Source: Adiantum capillus-veneris (Eukaryota > Streptophyta > Polypodiopsida > Polypodiales > Pteridaceae). From it: a DNA stretch of 64,000 nt. Below, piece by piece: positions 44,600 through 54,733 of the stretch. Position 1 is the stretch's first letter. Every line of letters starts with the position of its first letter. Both the position numbers and the translations under genes were made by a program. Location of the stretch: positions 88,717,221 to 88,781,220 of the forward strand of contig CM043956.1 in the NCBI GenBank assembly GCA_014529385.2. Reading direction: 5' to 3'. The notes beneath the pieces were generated by a model. It had not been told where the DNA came from. It saw nothing but the letters and a program-made list of their open reading frames with translations, and did no database searches.

Positions 44600-45513
44600 T
44601 AGTTTTCTATTACCCTAGGTGCCTCATCAAGTTGCAAGGGTGGTAAGGTACTCTCCCAGGATCGAACTTGAAGTGGTTTATCAGGTGATTCTTGAACACT
44701 GGGAGGTGTGGATTCTTTTGTAGCTTCATTGAGGTCCATTACTATAGATGGAGGCTGTGTGGAAGCTTTTACCTCTATGGATGTATTACATGAGGAGCTA
44801 GAAGCTTCATGAAACTCCCCCCTTCCTGAGCTAGGTGGAATAAATTGGGTTTGCCTTGGAGCCCAAACTAGCTCTGGACTAGGTGTGTAGCATTCTATGA
44901 TCTTTCCCTTCCCACGGTCTGCCATTGCCTTTAGCGTTACACTGTTTGACTCATATGGGTTTTTTGTCGATAGGGAAGGACACATTTTATGTTTAGGTAC
45001 CCAAATTTTTTCATTTCCATCATAGTATCCTTGGGCTTTTAATTGTCGTTTAGGAATCCAGTGCCACGTTTTCTTACATTTCTTGGAGCAAGTGGGACGT
45101 TTCTTACGAGGCTTCCGTTTTTTAGCATCAGCCATGGTTACTAAAGAAGCTTTAGGGACCCACTTGTATGCTTTCTTTGTTATATTAGGATGGTTCTTGT
45201 GTGTCTCAAGCTTTCTTTCAACTACATCAATTGAAGATCTAGAGAGTTGGGCTATGGGGACGTATGGTTCAACCTCCTGGACATGCAATGTCTTGGGTTT
45301 TGTTTCCTTAGGCAATATCTCAGGGACTATGGCTTGAGTGGTAGGGATAAGAGTTGGTTTTTGCGTTGTGGCACCCCCAGTCCCCCAATGAATAGTGCAT
45401 TTGGTGGCTATCATCCACGTGCGTCCTAGGTTTATATTACCCTCCATAGTTCCAGTAGGCATGACCAAAAAGTCTTGAGCTACAATTCCATTGTCATAGC
45501 TGACAGAAGTGTG
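44599..45513 (-). CDS. RLG-3 second-protease end and WVPK-rich tail
   Basis: It is in frame with pol upstream after the TAG at 45514. The first 30 or so residues (FLVMPTGTMEGNINLGRTWM) complete a retropepsin-like fold with the LGRxWM strand. A Lys-rich region follows with KAYKWVPKASLV, CSKKCKKTWHWIPKRQLKAQ and YYDGNEKIWVPKHKM, so three W(V/I)PK motifs with two nearby Cys. Similar motifs occur in RLX-1 (63230-63290 and 63600-63650). A Ser/Pro-rich end closes it. The Trp/Lys-rich repeats suggest RNA or DNA binding, which is inference. It ends at 44599 in TAATG. Confidence 0.65.
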   Translation of the reverse strand, partial: HTSVSYDNGIVAQDFLVMPTGTMEGNINLGRTWMIATKCTIHWGTGGATTQKPTLIPTTQAIVPEILPKETKPKTLHVQEVEPYVPIAQLSRSSIDVVERKLETHKNHPNITKKAYKWVPKASLVTMADAKKRKPRKKRPTCSKKCKKTWHWIPKRQLKAQGYYDGNEKIWVPKHKMCPSLSTKNPYESNSVTLKAMADRGKGKIIECYTPSPELVWAPRQTQFIPPSSGRGEFHEASSSSCNTSIEVKASTQPPSIVMDLNEATKESTPPSVQESPDKPLQVRSWESTLPPLQLDEAPRVIEN

Positions 45514-46686
45514 CTAGATTCCAAAAACCATAGTTTTTTTCTTGTTGACACCCTTGACTTGGATAATACTCTCAGATAGAGGTGGCTTCCCTAACTGACA
45601 CCACACCCCATAGGATAGCAGATTATATTTAGCACCCGTGTCCAATAAGGTGTTATATAGCACTTTTCCATAGGCACTATTTAACTCAATAGGGTATCGT
45701 AGAGGTGTGTCAGAGTCCAACCAATCCTCTTTGATTTCCACGTGGAATGCATTTGTGACTCCAAGGTTAGCCTCTCGTTTTTGTCTTATACGTTGTTGTC
45801 GCTCCTTAGCCTCAGCTTGAGCTTGTATCTTGTTTAACTCGGTTTGTGCTTTGGTGGTCTTCTTTTGATGAATGGCCCGTAGTTCTTCTTGGCTTAAAGG
45901 ATCATAATATCTTTTGAATTTACTCCCATTGAGGAATCCAATGGTTTCAACTCCATCAAGAGTTTCCACACGAAGGGTACCTTGTGGGGTAATTTCACAT
46001 ACTCTATATGGTCCTTTACCAGCATATTTCAACTTTTTCTTCTCTTTACGTACTCCATACATAAGGACTTTATCACCAACTTTGATGTCCTTGTCCTTCA
46101 CATGGCGATCAAACCACTTCTTTCTCCTATCCTTTTCCACAAGAGCATTTTGCACAGCCAACTGTCTCTCTTTGTCTAGTTTTTCTAAGATATACAAACG
46201 CTCGGTTAAGGGGTTACCATTCCATCCTTCTTGCGAAGCTACCCTAAGACTAGGAATGACAAATTCCCAAGGCATAACCGCTTCTTGGCCGTATACCATT
46301 TTGAATGGCGTACAATTAATAGCCACTTTATAAGCAGTACGATAAGCCCATAGAGCAGATGCCAACTTCAAATCCCAATCAGTGCGATGAGCTTCTACCG
46401 TCTTGGTTAAAATAGAGATTAGAGTCTTGTTGGTGCTCTCGGCTTGTCCATTAGCTTGCGGGTAATAAGGTGTAGACTTATGGTGGGATATCATAAAGGT
46501 CGTGGTAAGCTCTCTTATTACCTCATTTATAAAATGGGTACCATTATCACTAACAATTTCAAAAGGGAAACCAAATCTTGTGATAATGTTCTCAAAAAGA
46601 AACTTAGCTGCTGTCCTCGCGTCAGCTTTTTGTGAATCCTTAGCTTTAGCCCACTTTGTTACATAGTCCGTAGCAACTAGAATGTA
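45514..46686 (-). pseudogene. RLG-3 integrase C-half and start of second protease
   Basis: It starts YILVATDYVTKWAKA and includes the catalytic VSDNGTHF and QANGQAESTNK. The C-terminal module ends VLMYGVRKEKKKLKYAGKG, then PYRVCEITPQGTLRVETLDG. After a Lys/Gln/Glu-rich coil (about 45770-45870) comes VLYNTLLDTGAKYNLLSYG with a DTGA active site (45632-45644), the second retropepsin-like domain. A TAG at 45514 (Gln-type, CAG to TAG) interrupts that domain. Upstream, TGA at 46687 separates it from the integrase start. Confidence 0.88.
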
Positions 46687-47880
46687 TCAAGATTGAGTGT
46701 TGCGAGCTGCGGGACTAATTGGACCTACAAAGTCTAAGCCCCATTTTTCAAATGGTTGGGTTACTATAATAGGATGTAAGGGCATTTTGTCTTTGCGCTG
46801 TGTGGTCTTGTAACGTTGGCACTCATCACACCCTTTTGTAAAAAGTGATGCATCCTTAAATAAAGTTGGCCACCAATAGCCTGATTGCAGCACCTTTCTA
46901 GCAGTCAGGTCTCTTGAAAAATGTCCTTCTGCTATGCCCATATGTGCTTCTTGCAAGATATACAAATATTCATCCTCGCGGGCACAACGCCTAAGAATAT
47001 CGTCCTTGCCTAATCTATACAGAGTTCCGGAAATCAAACAATAGGGTTCACATTCTTTTACTAGCCTTCGAGCGATATCCTTACGAAGTTCCTTGGGTGG
47101 AGAACCATTAACTAAAAAGTTAACAATGTTCTCACTCCATTCAGGCATAGTCTCAACTATGAATAGGGAGGTATCGGGTAATTCATCATCAACTCCTGTA
47201 GGGGCTTCACCATTGGGTATGCGAGACAAATGATCAGCCATGACGTGCCTTTTACCGGGTTTCACTACAATCGTGAAATCAAACTCCAGAAGAATTAACA
47301 ACCATCGTGTGATTCTTCCTGTGGAGCATGGCTTGTTTACCAGATACAGCAACGCTTGATGATCCACATAAAATACAAACTTGTTTGCCAGAAGGTAGTA
47401 GCGAAATTTCTTTACTGCATAAACCATTGCCAAACCTTCTCGCTCTGTAGTGGTGTAGTTCCTTTCAGCATCGTTCAATTGACGGCTTGCAAAGCTAATG
47501 GGATAGTCCAATTTATGTTCTCCTGGTTGAGTGAGAACACACCCAATAGCAAAGTTTGATGCATCAATATGCACATGGAAAATGACATCCCAGTTAGGTG
47601 TCCTTAAAATCGGAGCACTTGCTAGTGTTTTCTTCAATTGTTCATAGGCCTAGTCACACTCTTCAGTCCATTTAAATTCAATGAGAAGCTTGTACAAAGG
47701 ACGTGCTATCTCAGCGAAAAATAAAATAAACCGTAGATAATAACCCACGTGTCCCATGAACCTTTGAACTCCCTTGTAATTGGTTGGTGGTGGTAACTCT
47801 AGAATCACTTTAATTTTGCTCTCATCGGTTGAGATACCATTCTTAGATACTATATGCCCTAAAATAACTCCATGCTTGAC
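46687..47880 (-). pseudogene. RLG-3 RNase H and integrase N-half
   Basis: After the reverse transcriptase stop (47881) and a TAG at 47650, the RNase H reads FHVHIDASNFAIGCVLTQPG, TTEREGLAMVYAVKKFRYYL, FYVDHQALLYLV and HVMADHLSRIP, with all four catalytic carboxylates. Integrase begins with the HHCC motif (EAHMGIAEGHF...GCDECQR) and GLDFVGPI with the first catalytic Asp. No second RNase H lies between them. It ends at TGA 46687 (Arg-type, CGA to TGA). Confidence 0.9.
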
Positions 47881-48936
47881 CTAAAATTGGCATTTGAACG
47901 GGTTCAATGAGATACGATATAACCTACACTTTTCAAACACCTTCCGCAAACATGATAGATGTTCTTTCCAAGAAGAGTAAACACAAAGGTCGTCTAAGAA
48001 AGCTTCACAAAACTCTCTCAAATATTCTTTAAAAGCAGTGTTTATTAATCGTTGGAATGTAGCAGGGGCATTTGTTAAGCCAAAAGCCATCACACGAAAT
48101 GCAAACACGCCAAATTCTATGATGAAGGCAGTTTTAGCTTGGTCCTCTAGCACTATCGTGATTTGGTTGTAGCCTGAGTACCCATCTAGAAAGCTATAAG
48201 CTTCCTTGCCTGCAACTCTTTCGAGTACATGTTCGGAATATGGTAGGGGGTAATGGTCTCTTCTAGTAGATGCATTAACTTTTTTGAGTTCCACGCACAC
48301 CCTGAGTTTCCCATTCTTTTTTGGCACAATAACTATTGGAGACACCCATTCAGAGTGTTCAATAGGATATATGAACCCACACTTGATAAGATTTTCTAGT
48401 TCTTCTTGAATGATCCTTGCGTACCTAGGATTCATCGGGTAGGATCTTTGTTGTACGGGCTTCGCAGTGCTAATCATAGGGATTATATGTTGGACCAGAG
48501 AAGGTGGAACACCTTTCATATCATGGTATGTCCAAGCGAATATGTCCTTGAATTCCTTGAAAAGCTCTTTGAGGACCGCCTCTTCAACTTCTGTGAGGTC
48601 TTGGGCAATAAAAACAGGTTTTGATTCTTCACCGGGGTCGGCTAATTCTATTTCTTTAACTATTGCCGGACCATCATAGATTCCATTATTCCCATCGATA
48701 GGTATTCTTTGGGCTTTTGTGTACACAACCTTTGCTTCCCCTGTGGTGTAAGATTTGAAATGTTCTGGTGCAGGATGCAAGTCTGTGGATTTTGGTTGTG
48801 CTTTGGTCTGTGCTTCCATTTCTGCTTTCTTGTGTTGTCGAGCTAACTCTTGGTTTTGACGCCTCCTTGCAGTGCGGCTCAACTTTGGCTTGTCTATGAT
48901 CTCTAATTGGGCTATGTCATGGGGTCGTGGTCTACA
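47881..48936 (-). pseudogene. RLG-3 reverse transcriptase
   Basis: It is in frame with protease 1 upstream after a TAG (48937). Motifs: PMNPRYARIIQEELENLIKC, GFIYPIEHSEWVSPIVIVPK, LRVCVELKKVN (the usual Asp in VDFRK is Glu here), FLDGYSGYNQI, FRVMAFGLTNAPATFQRLIN and the catalytic FLDDLCVYSS. The thumb ends NPFKCQF before TAG at 47881. The catalytic Asp pair is intact. It is a non-Tat gypsy polymerase of a type I associate with early-diverging land plants, from memory only. Confidence 0.88.
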
Positions 48937-51118
48937 CTACATAACATTTTGGAGATATTCACCCCAATCGTCTACCAATTTTCGATGAGCATCACATGCT
49001 CCTATATAACTGAGCCATTCTGTTGAGGATCTCTTCTTTTTTATCCTAGCACGTACATTGGCTCGATATCGACGCCTCTTAAAGTTTTTCTTTTTCTTAT
49101 TTGAGACCTGCTTTTGATTTGCATTTAGATCTAGCTCACTAAAGGAATCCTCGTTGGTGTCCTCTTCACTCTCGAAGGAGCTATCATCGATTGATGTGCT
49201 CGGTCCTTCCGAATGTTTTGACTCTGAACTTGCTCCACTCTCTAATTCATGAGATTCAGAATCCGTTTCACTCTGGGAGTCCGTGTCTGAGTCGTGTTGG
49301 TCAAAGTCTTGTATTGAGCTATCGGTGTCACTGTCATATTGGTCTACAATTGCCTTGCCCTTAGAAGATGCATGTATGGCACTTATCATGTTCAGAGGTG
49401 CAATTTGTGGTATATCTGCCCCCTCTGGTGTGACACAAGTGGTTCCTCTATTTCCCCAGGTATCTATGGTTGCAGCTAGGTGTACCCAACCTACGTTGTC
49501 TGATTCCGTCATACCTGGTAACACATCCATGTAAGGAGAATCTTGGCCAATGTCTGTATCCTTCTTACAAGTGTAGAAATATTGTAGTGGGGCCGAGTGA
49601 ATTGTGGTGTCAGAGCGATGATCAATAATGGTTTTACTCCCTAAGGGGTGTACCTTACCAGTCACCAAATCCACTCTAAGGACAGAGTCTTGGAATTGCA
49701 AGTAGACATGATTTTTAGACCAATCATGAACCATTTGTGCTTCCCTCATGAATGGTCGTCCTAAAATCATTTCATATGACATAAGGTGTTTAGAGAAATC
49801 CATTACAATGAACGTATGTTGTACCTCGTGTCCTAGAACTTTGATCCTAAGATCCTTGAGCATCCCCATAGGTTTGGCTATGGTACCACTTGCCATCTTT
49901 ACCACAATGTTAGTAACACTGAGGCGGGGTTTTCCCATGGATTCCCAACATTCTTTTGTAACAATGCTAACTCCCGCACCACCATCAAGAATTCCCTTTA
50001 TAGTTAATCCCTTGGTAGTGATGGGTAGGGTCGCATTAGACTCGTTGCCTTCAAAATACTGCCCTAATTCGTTAATGGGTACCTCGATCACAGACTCGTG
50101 TCCATCTAAGTCAAGTGATTGCACATGATTTTCCTCATCAATCATAATCGAGTCATGCCTATTTGGTTGCGCAAACTGTGTTAATCCCGCTCGTAGCTCT
50201 CCGTTAAGGAATGCTCGAAATGCAAGGAATAACTCAAGATCTCCATACAGCTTTGCTATGATCGTGGTTCGGACCTCAGAAGACATGAAGTCCACTAGTT
50301 TGGCAACATTCATTGGCATTTTGCAGGGTGTAGGTCCTTGACTAGGAACTGGTGAGGATGGAATCTCATATTCCTCAATGGGATCAGGTATTCCTTCGTT
50401 AAACATCCTTTCCAACAAGAAAGGTGTATGCTCACTTTCTGATGTCCCGTCCTCACTCCCTTCTTGGATGATACTAGATATGGCTAACGGTCTATGGTTC
50501 ATGCAGGGTGGATGAACTTGCGTGGGAAACACTGTGTCATGAATTTTGACATGCATGGGTTCTGGTTCTAGTTTCCTTTGAGTCTCCTCCACTAAACCTC
50601 TTAGATGTTTCACCTGCTCAATCTCGTCTACTGGGTTTGGGTACGTCCCAATCTTCTTTTTACGATTCTTCCCTTTTTGCCTTTGCGGTTTATCTTGGGG
50701 GTCTTGGATTGGATTTGGAAACACTTGTGGTGTTTTCAGAGTCTCTTTATGGTTTTCTCTTATTCGATTTTCATTTGGTTCCATGTTACGGTTTTCTTTG
50801 TCGGTCTTTCCCTTTGTGGTATTGGTTCTAGTCTCCATTGTCTCGATTGAATGTGAATCATCCTCGAGGTCATTCATATACACGGGTTCATCTCCTGTTC
50901 CTATGTTTGTTTTTGAACTTGGCATTGAATTTCCCGTATTCTGCGACCTCTTCCTTCGTGTCTTCTTTTTCTTTGCTTGGATAACTGACGCGGTATCTCT
51001 CTCTTGGAGGATATGGCCTGGCCCTTGAAGCATGGACCGTGTAATCGCATAAGCGGGTGCGACAGGTGGTATTGGCGATGTCACACTAGCAATTTCGACC
51101 GAATTTAGGGGTGTGATT
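48937..51118 (-). CDS. RLG-3 protease 1 region of pol
   Basis: This frame (up to 51084 with ATG, open to the frameshift site at 51119) encodes a long basic, Lys/Asn-rich start, then a retropepsin-like domain with KGILDGGAGVSIVTKECWES (DGGAG, Asp at about residue 367) and YEMILGRPFM. A long acidic Ser/Asp/Glu tract (about 49100-49330) and a basic patch (KKKKNFKRRRYRANVRARIK) follow. The frame is entered from gag by a +1 shift, seen directly from the frames. It stops at TAG 48937 just before the polymerase. Confidence 0.85.
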
Positions 51119-51683
51119 TTAGGGGCATTGGGAAATCAAGTGATCTATGCCACAACGATTACATGTGAGTATTGGCATTGCAGACGTGCTCCCTTGATTC
51201 ATTTGCATCTGTACATCATTCTTTTGCAGCCTAATAGGGCACTCCGCTGCCCGATGTGGTCCACCACACTCGTAGCATTGAAGAGGTGGACTCCTAGCCT
51301 GGGTGTTGATATTTTGACCTCTAGATGCGATAGCAGCAGCTTGATAAACCGGCTTGACTTGCCCCCAACAATCTGCCATGTAGTATATAGGACACTCTTC
51401 CAATATATCAAGTCCGTAGGCAATACTAGTGTCTATTTCCTCCTCACAGCCATCTGCATAAGCATTAGATGGCTCGCAACCCACTTGGTTCATAGGCTCA
51501 TTGGCAATGGGCTTTGCAGTCATGGGTTCATACTCAATGGCTTGTGAGCTAGTGGATCTCGTGTCAGTAGACACCCTCATGCCTGCTATCATCAAGTTGT
51601 CCTCTAATTGGATTGCATTGGCAGTGACATCTTCCCAGGTTGTGATACCTCTAATCACTAGTCCATTATAGATTCCTTCATTC
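51119..51683 (-). pseudogene. RLG-3 gag, nucleocapsid part with two knuckles
   Basis: It continues gag after RLX-2: FIRGL then RNEGIYNGLVIRGITTWEDV when one ctcaa copy is removed. Two short knuckles follow, CYECGGPHRAAEC and CNRCGIDHLISQC, both C-x2-C-x3-H-x4-C, one residue shorter than the standard CCHC spacing. The zero-frame stop is TAA right after CCC (TGC CCC TAA). Skipping one base gives PKITPLNSVEIASVTSP and the protease frame. It binds the element's RNA in virus-like particles. Confidence 0.88.
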
Positions 51684-51688
51684 CTCAA

Positions 51689-52045
<357 letters not shown>

Positions 52046-53339
52046 ACTGGTATCAGAGCTTTGGCTCAAACCTCGGCTCTCGACTCGACACGGAGTGGGT
52101 ACAGCTGCTTGCAGAGAAGCAACCCGTTTCTGGGTCTGCATGATTTCCGCCCTGCTTGCCATCAACAGCATCACCCAGACCTACTGGTCAACTTTCGACA
52201 CTGTGGCCTCTCCCAACTCGCCCTCTGCAGCCTGCTACGATAGTTTTTGCATCGGCGCTGTTCTGCTCGCCATTGCTACAGAGAAAAAGTTTTGTTTTTT
52301 AATTGTGTTCACACTTTTTAATAATAGTGGTCAACCTACAATTACCTTCTAAGCTAGTGGACAGTCACACCTTCCGGTGCCAAGCTCGATGCTCCTTAGA
52401 GTAGACAGCCGTTGTTTTGGCATCTTAGCCTACCTTACAGCTGTGATTCTCAAGCTTCAGTGGATTAAATTTTCCGGTTTGAAGCCACGACTCCATGAAC
52501 CCTTCCTCCTCCAAGCTCTTGTGATCGTGGACAATCTCTTCATACATGCGTGTAATTTAGTGCTAGTGCACATAAAGCTCAAGAAGTCTTCATCATCTCT
52601 TAAACCATGCCTCTTCAGTTGGCAGAGATCTCTTCGAACTATTTCAGTTCGCAATGTGTTGAAGGTTGTTTCGGAAATTTCTCGATTTACATATGAGTTG
52701 TGCTGGAGACACATGAAGAAGCGGAGATTTTGGAGCTATGTTGGTATTATGCCTACACATATTGGTATGTATGCAACCTTTCATTGTTCAAGAATTACAA
52801 GACATCGATGCTCACAACAACCAAGACAGATTTCCTTCGAGATGAATTTACATCGACTTGTTTGGTTTTTCGAAACCGATTATCATCATCATTATTTGTT
52901 TTGTCCTATTTTATGTCAGTTTTTCTACAGTCTATTGTCAAAAACAATCATATATTTTCTGTCAAAAGCCTTGTAGCCGGTTATTGTCATGCTATTTCAC
53001 TGTATGCCAAATATTGTACGGGTTATAGACACTGCCACAAAGATAAGTGGTAAGACCTCCCATTTTATCAGTTCTCAGCCCATTTTTGCACGCTCATGAG
53101 GTTACTGGGTACACCTTAAACCCAAGGTTTGGCAGTGAACCAAAAACTCCAATATTTTTGGTAGCTAAATATTTTGGCCTACACCCTATCTGTTCAAGGG
53201 GGGGTTACTGTCTAGCACCAGGTTATGGATAAACCAAAAATCCTTGGTTGTGAGAGAACCTAAAACTCACGGTTGATGAGTACACCAAAAACTCTAGGTA
53301 TCATGAGTTGCTTATCCAGTTCGGGCTTGAGGGGGAGAT
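52046..53339 (+). other. RLX-2 internal region, no recognisable protein
   Basis: The primer site TGGTATCAGAGC lies at 52048-52059. The longest frame (52377-52976, 199 codons) shows no gag, protease or other motif and is rich in Leu, His and Arg as chance frames are. The stretch before the purine tract repeats phrases such as 'accaaaaactc', typical of non-coding tails. Confidence 0.7.
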
Positions 53340-53489
53340 TGTTGGGTGTGCAAGCCCGAATTCCATAATGTCTACGCCCGTGAGAACAAGTCTCAAGGCA
53401 TGCAGGCCACTTACAGTTTGCATGGCATATTTTTACTTTATAAGGCCTTACAATCAATCAAAAACATATAGCGTTATTTTTACTGGTGT

Positions 53490-53548
<59 letters not shown>
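53340..53548 (+). repeat. RLX-2 3' LTR, left part, up to LINE
   Basis: It matches the 5' LTR from TGTTGGGTG to the CT tract. The tract here is 56 bases (53493-53548) and stops where the LINE begins. Confidence 0.9.
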
Positions 53549-53551
<3 letters not shown>

Positions 53552-53776
53552 GCAGCCGTTTTTTGACCTAGTAGACAGCAGTCCACTCTTTTGATCATAA
53601 CTTCTTCATCCGAACTCCGATTTGGGTGATCTATAGCCTCAATCGAAGAGCACGAAGTCCTCTACGCATTGATGTAAAGACAAAAAATTTCAGAGTTATG
53701 GAAGGCGTTTCTGTAGCAGCATTTCCGAAGTGAACATGTTAAACAAAATTGATTCTCATCTCCTATTTTACATACA

Positions 53777-54727
53777 ATGTCTTCCGGCACTCGCAAGGGT
53801 TCTTCTTCTTCAACAAGGTCCACAACCATTGTGGAAAATGATCCAAAATCTCCTAAGTGTGGAGATAGCAACACAACCACCCAACCAACGACATCGGAAA
53901 CCATGATCATGGCGTACTTGGTATCATTGCAAGAGACCGTAAACAAACAAGGCGAAGACTTACGAGCACTTGCAATGGAGAATGGCACACTAAGGGTACT
54001 TGTGGTTGAGAATGAGAATCTCAAGAGGACACTTGAGATGCAAACAACACGTTTGATGCAACTTGAAGAGGAAGTCAAGGAATGTAAACGCTCTCTTGTG
54101 GACTTGAATGCTTTGAAGGAGCGGATGAGCAAAGTGGAGCATGACCATGTATTGAAAGAGGAGAAATTTGATACTATGAGCCGGGATGTATGCGACATGA
54201 AAAATGTATGCACAAACAAGTCTTGGGCTGATGTATGTGGTAGCAATGTGGTTTCTAATTCCTCACTCATGCAAGCTATGGTTCAAACAAAGAATGTTGA
54301 GAATGTAGATGTGGAGGAGTTGAAGGAACGGGAGCGACGTTCCAAGAACATTGTTATTCGTGGAGTTCCCGAAGAGAAGTTAGAGACACCTCCTTCTCTT
54401 GCCATTGTTATTGAAGATTTCTTCAAAACCCACTTTGGCATGTCCGGAGTTATGGTCTATGGAGCACATAGAGTGGGGAAGCAAGGAGCTCCTCGCTCGG
54501 GAGAACGGCCAATTGTATGCACCATGCCGGATGAGACCAAGCGAAAGATTATCCTTGATAATAGTTGGATCTATTTGAGGAATACAAAATGTTTTGTATG
54601 TGAAGATCGCACTATTAAGCAACAAAATATGCGTCGCAAGGCATATGAGGAAAAGAATAATAAAAACAAGGAAATCTCTCATGAAGAAAATGTGCCCAAG
54701 GAGGAGGCAAGTTTCTCAAGCAAATAG
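53777..54727 (+). CDS. LINE ORF1 protein (coiled coil and RRM-like domain)
   Basis: This intact 316-codon frame starts MSSGTRKGSSSSTRSTT. Residues about 60-140 are Leu/Glu-rich with heptad-like spacing (LRVLVVENENLKRTLEMQTT, LMQLEEEVKECKRSLVDLNA) and likely form a coiled coil. Residues about 185-290 resemble the RRM-like domain of L1-type ORF1 proteins (ERRSKNIVIRGVPEEKLETP, then VYGAHRVGK, PIVCTMPDETKRKIILDNSW). It would bind LINE RNA as a multimer. It ends at TAG, 6 bases before the first ATG of ORF2, so reinitiation is plausible. Confidence 0.85.
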   Translation: MSSGTRKGSSSSTRSTTIVENDPKSPKCGDSNTTTQPTTSETMIMAYLVSLQETVNKQGEDLRALAMENGTLRVLVVENENLKRTLEMQTTRLMQLEEEVKECKRSLVDLNALKERMSKVEHDHVLKEEKFDTMSRDVCDMKNVCTNKSWADVCGSNVVSNSSLMQAMVQTKNVENVDVEELKERERRSKNIVIRGVPEEKLETPPSLAIVIEDFFKTHFGMSGVMVYGAHRVGKQGAPRSGERPIVCTMPDETKRKIILDNSWIYLRNTKCFVCEDRTIKQQNMRRKAYEEKNNKNKEISHEENVPKEEASFSSK

Positions 54728-54733
54728 GGATGC

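Noticed and set aside
52377-52976. 199-codon frame in RLX-2 as a gene
   Set aside because: No gag, protease or other motif, composition like chance sequence, and the element is otherwise non-coding.
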